NCBI RefSeq assembly: GCF_001295265.1
Contig: NZ_LJOD01000001.1
Coordinates: forward strand, 496,001 to 560,000
Reading direction: 5' to 3'
Source of the DNA: Chryseobacterium indologenes
Lineage (GTDB): Bacteria > Bacteroidota > Bacteroidia > Flavobacteriales > Weeksellaceae
DNA: 64,000 nucleotides
A program made the translations under genes and the position numbers. The notes below the pieces were generated by a model. It ran no database searches. It worked only from the letters and a program-made list of their open reading frames with translations, and was not told the origin of the DNA. This document shows positions 1 to 9,400 of this stretch, piece after piece (position 1 is the stretch's first letter; every line of letters begins with the position of its first letter).

Positions 1-322
1 CTTCTATCCAGAACGTGCTTCCACAATCGCCGTACAAAGTGGATGGTTTTTGCTGACCAATGCCAAAAATACCGGTAATGGCAATATGATCTTCAGCCCA
101 GGAGGTAGGTTCACTTGTCGGATAGCAGTTTTTTACGGGAGCACCACCATTTCTTTCCTGCATCAGCTCGATATAGGCAGGGGGTAATTTATATCCAAGC
201 AGGTTTTCTATGGCGGAAATTTCTTCTGCTCCCGGTATTTCTTCTTCATATTCTTCTTTATAGAAAGGATCATCATCCCAGAATCCTGTAAAATCTATGT
301 CTTTAAAAATTTTTTCTTCCAT
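1..322 (-). CDS. SUKH (SMI1/KNR4) family protein, 3' part missing
   Basis: N-terminal 107 codons of a gene that runs off the left edge. The ATG at 320-322 begins MEEKIFKDIDF; a very acidic stretch follows, then the SUKH signature: an acidic 'ISAIENLLGYKLPPAY' helix leading to 'LMQERNGGAP' at about residues 40-60. SUKH proteins are often immunity proteins against secreted nuclease or other polymorphic toxins, and sometimes stand alone. No toxin gene is visible on this side; any partner would lie beyond the edge. Family assignment is fairly sure; the immunity role is inference. Confidence 0.8.
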   Translation of the reverse strand, partial: MEEKIFKDIDFTGFWDDDPFYKEEYEEEIPGAEEISAIENLLGYKLPPAYIELMQERNGGAPVKNCYPTSEPTSWAEDHIAITGIFGIGQQKPSTLYGDCGSTFWIE

Positions 323-639
323 AATCATTCAATTTAAAATTATTATACCATCAATTTTTGAAATAAAAGATGGTAAGAAACAGATCTGCCTGTTTATACA
401 AAGGTGCGATTTCTTCACATTCCGTTACAGCAGCGGGTGTCGACATTGTGTCTACGTTATTTCCGGCAGTAATCTACATTGCGTCTACATCTGTTTTACA
501 GATTCATGTCACGTCTTCAACCCTGAATCTTTAATATGTAAATATATTGGTAAAAATCAGATAGCCCTCATAAAAAAAGTCTGTTTTACAGTGAGTAAAG
601 CAGACTTTAAAAAGTGATATTTATTAAAATATTCCGTTT
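323..639. other. intergenic region with a short direct repeat
   Basis: 317 bases with no credible gene between the hydrolase stop and the SUKH start. Two 16-base copies of the form CnACATTGnGTCTACn lie at 441-456 and 474-489, 33 bases apart, with three mismatches. The hydrolase terminator is at 571-608. I cannot say whether the repeats are binding sites. Confidence 0.5.
571..608 (-). terminator. rho-independent terminator of the alpha/beta hydrolase gene
   Basis: 14-bp stem (576-589 with 595-608, one G-T pair), 5-base loop, and on the minus strand a run of seven T directly after the stem. It sits 32 bases past the hydrolase stop. Confidence 0.85.
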
Positions 640-1605
640 TTATCTTTGCAGCGCCATATCCAGTTCTTTCCTGAAAATTTCAGGCTGGTCTATCCAGATA
701 TTATGCCCTGCTGATTTGATTAATCTGAAATTAATTTTTTTATGGTTTTTTATCAGTTCCCGGTGTACTTCCCCGTTAAAATCGAGGAAGTCATGATCAC
801 CAAAAATAATGGTAGTTTTAGCGTTATCATTGAGTGATTTTCTGTAATCATATTTCCAGTTTACGGTTTCTGACATTACAGAGGCTTCATCTTTATAGTA
901 ATGAAAGCCGCCACGAATAAGTTTATAACGGTCAATTTTGTATATATTGGATGCGGCAAAAGCCATCCTGTTGAAATCTGTTCTTTCTCTGTCGCTGGTG
1001 AATTTACCTTTTAGCTCTTTATATCTTTTATAGATCGGCAAGGCTTTAACTTCAGGTCTTGAGCTCAGAAATTTTATCTGTTCATTCTGGCGTTTTGAAA
1101 AAACACTTTCCATGCTGTCTGACCTGGTAAGGATAGCTCCTGCTAAAACCAGGTTTGAAACCTTCTCCGGATGCTGCTGAAGATATTCCATAGCAACCAG
1201 TGTCCCCATAGAATGGGCCATAATTTTAACTTTCCTATTTCCAAGCTGTCTGATCAGTAAATCTAAATCATTTACGTTTTTCTGAAAGGTAAGTTTTTCT
1301 TTTGGAGCAGGAGAAAGCAGGGAACCTCTCTGGTCATAGAGTACAAAATGATATTTATTTTCCAGCCCTTCTATGGCATCCAGCATATAGTCATGGTTGG
1401 CTCCAAAACCGCCATGAATTACCACTACAGTATCTTTTCCTGTTCCTAATTCCCGTACATAAATATCCTGGTTATAAGCATCAAGACTGTCCGGGGTTCT
1501 TAAATACCATTCAGAATAATTTTTACTCTGGCCGAAAGACTGATTGTATAAAGCGATAAAGCAAAGAATTACCATCCTTATTAAAAGGGTCGTTTTTTGT
1601 TTCAT
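640..1605 (-). CDS. exported alpha/beta hydrolase (S33 prolyl aminopeptidase-like)
   Basis: 321 residues. A hydrophobic signal segment at residues 8-25 ends at 'NQSFGQ', so the protein is probably exported to the periplasm. The hydrolase fold is marked by the oxyanion 'HGG' at 64-66, 'DQRG' at 91-94 (followed by SLLSP, as in S33 peptidases), the nucleophile Ser132 in 'AHSMG', an acid in 'FGDHDFLD' near 271 and the histidine in 'SAGHN' near 301. The whole triad is present, so it should be active. The DQRG motif points to an aminopeptidase- or esterase-like enzyme, but substrate cannot be read from sequence. It is monocistronic with its own terminator. Confidence 0.85.
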   Translation of the reverse strand: MKQKTTLLIRMVILCFIALYNQSFGQSKNYSEWYLRTPDSLDAYNQDIYVRELGTGKDTVVVIHGGFGANHDYMLDAIEGLENKYHFVLYDQRGSLLSPAPKEKLTFQKNVNDLDLLIRQLGNRKVKIMAHSMGTLVAMEYLQQHPEKVSNLVLAGAILTRSDSMESVFSKRQNEQIKFLSSRPEVKALPIYKRYKELKGKFTSDRERTDFNRMAFAASNIYKIDRYKLIRGGFHYYKDEASVMSETVNWKYDYRKSLNDNAKTTIIFGDHDFLDFNGEVHRELIKNHKKINFRLIKSAGHNIWIDQPEIFRKELDMALQR

Positions 1606-1783
1606 ATAATTGTACTAAAAATTGTTTTCCACTGATCAGTAGATGAAAATAATCCTATTGGGTGCACAAATATATTTAAAATTGGCACAAATCGGCTCAA
1701 CAGGCTTTACCAGAATCGTGAAAAGCACAGAAATTACTGTCCTAATAAGCTGCTGAATGAGCCGGGAAAGCCGTCAGCTTTGT

Positions 1784-2401
1784 CTAAAGATTTCCGTATA
1801 CCACGATATAACCAGCATATTCCAGCTTATCTTCAAGCCAGTTTACCAGATTATTTTTAATTTTTTTCACAGCAGAATCCTCTGTCTCCGAATGCCTGAT
1901 TGTTTCAATAATCTTTCTGCAGGCTGCATTGTTAAAATAATTATGCCCGCAGATATCAAAACTGTTACCATCATAATTAATTTCGGGATATTGTAAAGGA
2001 AAAGCCGCTTTAAATGCATGGATAACATAATCGAAATCTGCTGTGGGAATAAATGCATCATTCCGCTTTTTTGTTTTATAATATTCTCCATCGGATGCTA
2101 CCGGCCACAGTATAAACCCTATTTCATTACGCGGAAACGGCTTGTCTCCTGTTGTAATAATTACCGGAAGCGCATCAATCTTTTCAATGGCTTTTGCTAT
2201 ATCATACCTGCATTCATTATAGTATTTTTCTGCTGTTTCTTCATTACAGGGAGCAGCGATACAAATCTCCCTGATGTTGTCACGATGAAATTCTTTCTCA
2301 CTGGCCAGGACATCACCGTTATTCTTTTTTAAAAGCTGAATAGCTCTGTTCAAGGGAATTGACAGTCTGTTTCTGAGGTCATTGAGGGTTTCCGTATCCA
2401 T
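1784..2401 (-). CDS. protein of unknown function with two UBA/EF-Ts-like N-terminal repeats
   Basis: 205 residues, no signal peptide, probably cytoplasmic. The first ~75 residues hold two short three-helix-like units. Unit one ('LRNRLSIPLNRAIQLLKKNN', then GDVLAS) matches the pattern of the UBA-like N-terminal domain of elongation factor Ts; unit two ('EETAEKYYNECRYDIAKAIE') is a weaker copy. The remainder (from about 80) has an acidic, aromatic-rich region with 'WPVASDGEYYK' and 'FDICGHNYF' and a charged C-terminal helix. I do not recognise that part. It is not a translation factor, as the EF-Ts core is absent. The start is the ATG that places the first repeat at the N-terminus. Confidence 0.6.
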   Translation of the reverse strand: MDTETLNDLRNRLSIPLNRAIQLLKKNNGDVLASEKEFHRDNIREICIAAPCNEETAEKYYNECRYDIAKAIEKIDALPVIITTGDKPFPRNEIGFILWPVASDGEYYKTKKRNDAFIPTADFDYVIHAFKAAFPLQYPEINYDGNSFDICGHNYFNNAACRKIIETIRHSETEDSAVKKIKNNLVNWLEDKLEYAGYIVVYGNL

Positions 2402-2542
2402 GGGATTAATCTGCTCTTTTTATGAAATTAAAAAATGTTTTCGCTAATGTATAAAAAACACCGGCAAAATTATATTTACCGGTGTTATCAGATGTGTTTA
2501 TTAAGGCCTCATATTAAAAATTATAAACAAAAATCATGTTCA

Positions 2543-2869
2543 TTACAGAAATACTTTTTTCCATTTGGTCATCGAATTTCGGCTTAATCCAAAATGTCTG
2601 GCTACCTCAGAATTGTTCATTTTATGGGTTTTCTGGTAATCCAGTATCCTTAAAATATCAGATTTGCCATAAGAACGGTGTTTCTGGTTCTGTTTTCCTA
2701 TTTCTGTGTTTTTTGTTCCGAAAATTCTTTTATTAAGTTCTAAAATATTAATTACCGACAATTCTTTTTTTCCTAACAGTTTTTCACATTCCTGTTTCTT
2801 ATGAGGAAAATTCCGGGTAATAATATCAGCATAAATCCGCTGATAATTAGGCTGGCTATATTTTTCCAT
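2543..2869 (-). CDS. small helix-turn-helix protein, transposase-type HTH
   Basis: 108 residues. The C-terminal ~40 residues ('ILRILDYQKTHKMNNSEVAR' then HFGLSRNSMTKWKK) form a helix-turn-helix of the type found at the start of transposases and in orphan regulators. The N-terminal part ('NYQRIYADIITRNFPHKKQE', then a 'LNKRIFG' element) is a short charged domain. There is no DDE catalytic domain and no inverted repeat nearby, so it is not a complete transposase. The next gene upstream also ends in an HTH of this kind. From memory, this two-gene arrangement recurs in Chryseobacterium-type genomes, which would suggest a regulator pair. Confidence 0.7.
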   Translation of the reverse strand: MEKYSQPNYQRIYADIITRNFPHKKQECEKLLGKKELSVINILELNKRIFGTKNTEIGKQNQKHRSYGKSDILRILDYQKTHKMNNSEVARHFGLSRNSMTKWKKVFL

Positions 2870-2942
2870 CTTTAGCGTACGTTTGTTAAGTTGAAATTTT
2901 CAATAAAGCTTTTTATACTACAATTATTTTTTTGTCTGATTT

Positions 2943-3368
2943 CTATGAGGCACCATATTTATTGATCCATTTGTTTAAAGTACTGTTAGGTATTCCGTAT
3001 TCATCAACAATCTGCCTTCTGGTTTTCTCTCCTGTGTTAACCAGTTCCAGTATAAAACTTATAATCTCCTGAGTGTAGATATTTTTTCTGAATTTTGGCA
3101 GTTTTGATCCTTCTGTATCATTAGCCAGTGCTGAAGGCGGAGCATACAGTATTAAATGCTGAGAATACAGTCTGAAGAAATCATATTCGAGCAGCTTGCT
3201 CCATCTCATCAGAATATCTGTGGGAAGATTCTCCTGTAAATACATTTCGCTGACTTCTTTTTCTGTGCAGTTCATAAAGCTGCAGATACGGGACACATCA
3301 GTTCTGTTTTCGGTCACCCTTAAATGAATCAGTTTTCCAATATGAATATTTCTGAAATTTGAAATCAT
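2943..3368 (-). CDS. small helix-turn-helix protein, partner of the downstream HTH gene
   Basis: 141 residues, read in the same direction as the 2543-2869 gene, 73 bases upstream of it. The N-terminal half ('IHIGKLIHLRVTENRTDVSR', then CTEKEVSEMY) looks like a Cro/XRE-type HTH fold; the middle 'WSKLLEYDFFRLYSQHLILY' is followed by a linker; the last 40 residues ('RRQIVDEYGIPNSTLNKWIN') form a second transposase-type HTH. Two DNA-binding regions in so short a protein suggest a regulator. Target is unknown. The start ATG follows an A+T-rich leader without a ribosome-binding site, as usual here. Confidence 0.7.
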   Translation of the reverse strand: MISNFRNIHIGKLIHLRVTENRTDVSRICSFMNCTEKEVSEMYLQENLPTDILMRWSKLLEYDFFRLYSQHLILYAPPSALANDTEGSKLPKFRKNIYTQEIISFILELVNTGEKTRRQIVDEYGIPNSTLNKWINKYGAS

Positions 3369-3387
3369 ACTATTAAATTATTTAAGA

Positions 3388-3421
3388 AACAGCCTTGCCA
3401 AGATATCTCAACAAGGCTGTT
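3388..3421 (-). terminator. hairpin downstream of the 2082-residue surface protein gene
   Basis: Perfect 10-bp stem (AACAGCCTTG at 3388-3397 with its complement at 3412-3421). On the minus strand it is followed by TTTCTTAAATAATTT, a weak U-tract. It lies 38 bases past the stop of the 3460-9708 gene. Confidence 0.6.
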
Positions 3422-3459
3422 GATTTTACTGTTTTCCGAAAGATTTTACGTTCGTCAAT

Positions 3460-6400
3460 CTAGTCCGGGCAGGTCTGTGTAGAGATGCAATGCCACTTCA
3501 TGGAAGCATCGCCTTCTTTCAGAGTATACATCTTCATACATTTGTTGGTCGTATCGTATACCATCATTCCTTCTACAAAGTTAGCAGCCGGAATGCCCAC
3601 CGGATTTCCTGAAGCATCAAACGCAACTCTGTTAGGTACAAAACCTTTGGTTTTCGCTTCTAATGCAATCCAGCCTCCTTTTCTTACCATTGGCCAGTTA
3701 TCTGCATTTACTCCTGCTCTTCCCAATGCCGTGATTCCCATTTTAGTATCCAGTGCTGTTCCGGCTATGAGACCCGGTTTATAGCAAGGGTTTGAAGGGG
3801 ATATAATTGCTCCACAAAGGTTTATTTCAGGGGTATTTGCAAAGTTATATTTCATCTCGGTAGCATTTGTGCTTGTACCATCGCCCATACTTCCATTAAC
3901 CTTGTGCCCTACATAGCCGTATTTTTGGCTATTGTCCTTAACGATCATGGAGGTATGCCCACCGGTTTCTACGGCAATCACCTTATCAGTCCAATTGAAT
4001 TTTCCAATATCGTATGGATCAGTGGCAGGAATACTGCCCGGCATTTCGGTTGGGTCTATTGGATCACTTGTTCCTCCAAGCATATAACTGTCATTTGTTC
4101 CCCAAGCCCATAGTCTGCCACCTGCCGTTAGTACATTGATGGAACCAAAACCGTAATAGTCGTGTTCATTTGGACTGATATAGACCACATTGGTCAGGTA
4201 ATCACCTGCCGTTGCCGATTTCTGTACCTGTACCCAGACGTTGCTGTCTGTCGTGCTGAAGTTACCGAGTTGTTTCCTACTGTTTGCACCCAAACTATAG
4301 AGATTACCATTGGTACCCAAAATGTAATAAGTAAGATTAGTACTACCCGTTGACCCTATCATTTTTGGGGTAACACCTGCTGGTAAAGTCATTTGTGTAG
4401 CAAATGTTTTAGTTGTTTGGCTAGTTCCGTCACCTAACCATGTACTCTGTCCCCAGGTATATACCTGACCGGTAGCAGTTAATGCCATCAGCGTCTGAGA
4501 ACCATTTCCACGTATTGCAACAACATTGTCAAGCGTAGTAGAAGCATTAATATGTACCCGGTGCCACAGCTGTTCATTCGTACTGGACCACGCCACACCA
4601 TCAGCGTATTGAGATGAATTTTGAGCCAATACCCAGACATCGCCGGAGCAGGTGGTCAAAGCTAACGTTTTGTAAGAGCCAAACAACATTTTGACATTTT
4701 CCGGTGCCACACCGTCAGGCAAACCATCTGCCTTTGGTGCACCTCCATTTACTCCGTACGTTCCTATTCCTATCTTTTGAAACGTTGTACTGCTTGTAAG
4801 GCCTGTCGAAATCAAATACCCTTGCGCTCCCCAAGCAAACAAACCGTCTGTGGTTAAAACGACTCTTTGGGCATTAGATTGACTACTGCTTCCACCAGTA
4901 AACTTGAGAATATCTCCGGTAAGTGCCGGATAGTTAGTACTATTGACCTCTGTAGGACTCAATAAGCTAGTTGACCCATTGTTTGCCATATTTTCTCCCC
5001 ATACCATTACAGCTCCGTTCGATGCATCACGTATCATAGTGCTATGGAAGGTGCTTACCACATTGTCATACTCAATCGTATTGGGATCTGAAGTGTGTAA
5101 AAAGGTGTTTGGATTACAATCTCCGGTAGGGCAATAATTAGGTAAAAGTCCTGCAAAAGTAAAATATTCTCCATTGTTTAATGTAACGGTAGCCGTGTTA
5201 TAATCGGTTCCGTTAATGGTAATTGTATTACTCATCGAGGTAAAAGTATCCCCGGTGTCAAAGGTTGCATCGGCAGATTGTACCAGATTTAGATTGTTGA
5301 TTCCTACCGGCCAAGCTACTGTAATGTTTCCTACACCATTGGTATTCTGCACTTTCCAAATGGCCTCAAAACGGTGACTAACCGGACCATTAGCAGCATT
5401 GTGAATCAAAGGTGTTTTAAGTTTTTGTACCAAACCATTGTCACCTGTCATCAGGTATTGTAGGTTATTTGGCAGATCTGTACTGTTTTCTGCATTGGTA
5501 TTCGCGAAACCTGTGGTAGAAATAACCAGCTTTTGTAATGCATTTATACTTCCTGACTGCTTTTGGTGTAATGCTGAAATATTGTCTCTCGCAATACCGA
5601 AAATGTTATTGTTATAACCGTTGTTAAGAGTTCTATCCCATACAATATTACTATTTGAAGCAAGGTAATTTTCTGCTGAAGTAACTCCATTCTTTACAGC
5701 AAGATAAGAATTTACTCTCGACTGCTCATTAGGAGTTAATAATTGTTTGTACCAAATAACTTCCATGATGTCACCCGAGAAAACACCAGCGCCTGTCCCG
5801 TAAGTGCTGTAACCTACTCTTAGATTTGGCCCGTCAAACTGGAATCTGTTTGCGGTACTGGTTGCATTTGAAGTTTCATACAGACCATTTAATCCTAATT
5901 TAACTTCACCCCCTGCATAAGCTGCTTCACCACCATTTGCTATTCCATTTGTTGCACTGGCAGAGAATACATTTGAAGTATTTAAAGAAAACGGTGTTGA
6001 AAAATTCTTAGTTGTTGCGGTAGCTGCATACTCATAAAAATTAGGGTATCCTAATCCGCCACTAACCAGCATTGCAATTGAAGGGTTTGAGCCATAACCA
6101 GCACCATCATTTGTCCCTATACCTGTAATACGACCTGTACCATAAGCAGTAGGTCTTACTGCAGAAAATATAGAATAAGAAGTAAGATTAGTTCCACCGT
6201 CCGGATTTAATTGTGTATTTGGATTGTGAAAATTCTTAGTTGTACTATAATCTGTGGTATAAGGATGGAAATTGTGTGCTCTGTCAGCTGATGAAAGTGC
6301 CCATGTGCCAGCAGCAGGAATATCATCAGCATTTATGGAATGATCTTTCCATGCCGTAGCAATAGTTCCGGCATCATCTGATTTCACCCAGAAATCAGTT

Positions 6401-9400
6401 CCCAGAACACCTCCCGGTGCCTGTTCGAAACCTGCAAACGTAAAGTATTGTCCATTACCTAAAATAACGTTAGCCGTATTATAAACTACACCGCCTACCG
6501 TAATTTCCGCAGTCATTGGTGTAAAGGTGTCCGTTCCGTCAAAAACTGCATCCGGAGACTGTACCAGATAAAGATTCTTCACGCTTTTCGGCCATGCCAC
6601 CATTACCGTTCCTACAGCTCCTGTGTTCTGAACTTTCCAGATCGATTCAAAACGATGATTGGTAACGCCATTTGAACCTGCAGAGTAAGCAAGTGGGACG
6701 ATAAGCCTTTGCTTCAAACCGTTATCTCCCGACATCAGGAATTGCAAATCGTTAGGCAGATCTGTTCCGTTAGCAATATTGCTATCTGCCAGTCCGGTTG
6801 TTGAAATTACAAGTTTCTGCCCCTTATTTGTACTTCCTGACTGTTTTTGGTGCAATGCCGTAATATTATCCCTTGCAATACCGAAGATATTATTGTTATA
6901 ACCGGTATTATTAGCTATGTCCCAAACTACATTGCCAGTTGTAGAGAGATAATTTTCGTTTAATGTAGTACCATTCTTTACGGCAAGGTAAGAATTAATT
7001 CTGGATTGCTCATTAACGGTTAACAGACGATTAAACCAGATAAGCTCCATGATGTCTCCCGGAAAAGCACCGGCAATAGCAGGAGTTCCTGTAGTCCATG
7101 CAGAGTGCCCGACTCTAAGGTTATCAGATACCAGCTGGAAGGTGTTGGTTGCAGCAAACCCGGAGAAATCTTCATAAGTTCCGTTCAGTCCTAATCTTTT
7201 TGTTCCGCCCGGTATGGTGGAAGTTCCGCCATAGGTTGTATAATTATCTGCTGTTGCAGAGAATACATTAGAAGCACCTATAAGAAAAGGATTAGAAAAA
7301 TGAGAGCTTGTTGTTCCTGCAGCACCTCCTGTAGCATTATTCCAATATTCATATTGATTAGGTTGTCCCAAAGCATTAATAGAAATACTTGGATCAGCAG
7401 CATTGTTGTCATCATCAAGCCCCATAATACGCCCGGCAGCTAATGATGTAGGTCTTACTGCTGAGAACAATGAATAGTTTGATGGTGGATTAGTAACCGT
7501 AGGAACATTTACTTTTGAACTGTTATTCTGAAAATACTTCGAAGCACTATAGCCTGTGGTATATGGATGAAAGTTATGTGCTCTGTCCGCAGGGGAAAGC
7601 GTTACTCCTCCTATATTCGGGATATTATCTGCGTTGGCAGACTGATCTTTCCATGCTGTAGCAATGGTTCCTGCATCATCTGATTTTACCCAGAATGCGG
7701 CCCCGGAAACTCCTCCCGCAGCAGCAGATATAACATTGACTGCCAAATCACTGGAGCTGGTACAGGTACCAGTGGTAATGGTCCATCTGAATGTGTAAGA
7801 ACCGGCACTGTTAAGTCCTGTGACCTGAGTATTGTATGCTGATGGTGTTACAATCACCGGATCCGGTGCACCGGCAGGCTTTGATACCAGCGTCCATAAA
7901 CCGGTAGATGTGGCTCCCGGATTGTTTCCGTTAAAAGTAGTCGTTGATGTGCCAATCACCATTTGGGCAGATCCCGCATTGGCTCCCACCTGAGTGGATA
8001 CGAATATAGAAAATGTTCCCTCCAGAGAGGTTCCGGAGCACGCATATTCTTTATTTAAAAAATTAGGATCTACTCCCCCGGAATCAGGTCCGGCTTTTAT
8101 TTTAAAAACATACTCCCCTTCTTTATTCAGGTTGCTTATTACGGTAGAAGTACTTGTAATGGTTCTAAGATTCGAGGATTCAAAAACAGGATTGGCAGAT
8201 CCCGCCGGCTTTGAAACCACTGTAAAACTATATCCGCCGTTAAATCCCTGCAAATAGCTTGTATTGATTACTCCCTGATATACTGCAGGTAACGGAATCG
8301 TAGCTGTTACAACTCCCGATCCGGGGTAACATACCGTCATATTAGGAACAGTTACATTCGGACGGTTGCCATCTGAAATATGGATATAGAACGTCTGAGA
8401 TCTGGAGCAGGTACCATTTCCTATAGATATTCCGATGGGATATGTACCTACCCGCCATCCGCCAGAAGGAGGCGTCACCACAACACTTCTATTCATTGTA
8501 CCGTTTCCGTTCAAAGCTAAAGTTGGCGGTCCTCCGGGAGGTGTGGTCCCTGTATTATTAAGTGAAGTCGTGGTTGTAGCAGGGTCAGCAGGATCAATCT
8601 TAAAATAAAAGGTAATAGGAGTTGTTTTTCCTGCCATATTACAATATACAACACCTCCGCTTCCACTGGAAGAATAAAGGGTCATCTGTTCGGGATGGGC
8701 AGAATCAAGGAAATTAATATAATTAGGAAGTGTTCCGTTATAATTATACGTAATTTCAGGTGTTGTATAGGTTCCACTTGCATTGCTTACCGTTAATGTA
8801 AATTTATAAGTTCCTATAGCACTTACTCCACTGAAAAACAGTGTATTATTTCTCAATTTCAAGAATGAAATATTCCCTCCGGCCGGCTGGCTGATTGCAT
8901 TCACCGTAATTGTTGTTCCAAATGCAGGATTTCCTGAAGAATTCGGGGTATCTGTTGAAAATACGGGAGAATTATTGGAGATCAGGTTAATGTATCTTTC
9001 AGTTTCTGATGATCCGTAACATCTGTTGTGAGTAGTCTGCAGACTGATCTGCGGGTTGGGAATAAACCTTACAATAACATCATCTTCATACCAGCAACTC
9101 GGATTGTTGACAGATGTAATCCTTGCCACTGCACGATAAGCCGGATCAATTGTATGATCTGCTTTCTTAATAAGACTCAGTGTAGGTGTTGCAGTTGTCG
9201 TATTTGACATCGTCGCATTCGTCGTAGTAATATTATTATAAAATTCTTTATCATAAATATTATAATACGTCCACGATACGGTATAGCCAGCAGGGATTAC
9301 AGCATTTAGTGTTGCTGTTCCCGTAACTGCCGAAACATTGGTGATATCCGGTCCAGCCGTGAAGGTAGATACACTTCCCGGTGCAGTAATCGTTACCTGG

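Noticed and set aside
2543..3368. Insertion sequence
   Set aside because: No catalytic transposase domain, no terminal inverted repeats and no target duplication around the two small HTH genes.
5135..7705. CRISPR or minisatellite array
   Set aside because: The repetition is two coding modules of about 1.26 kb, not short units with spacers.
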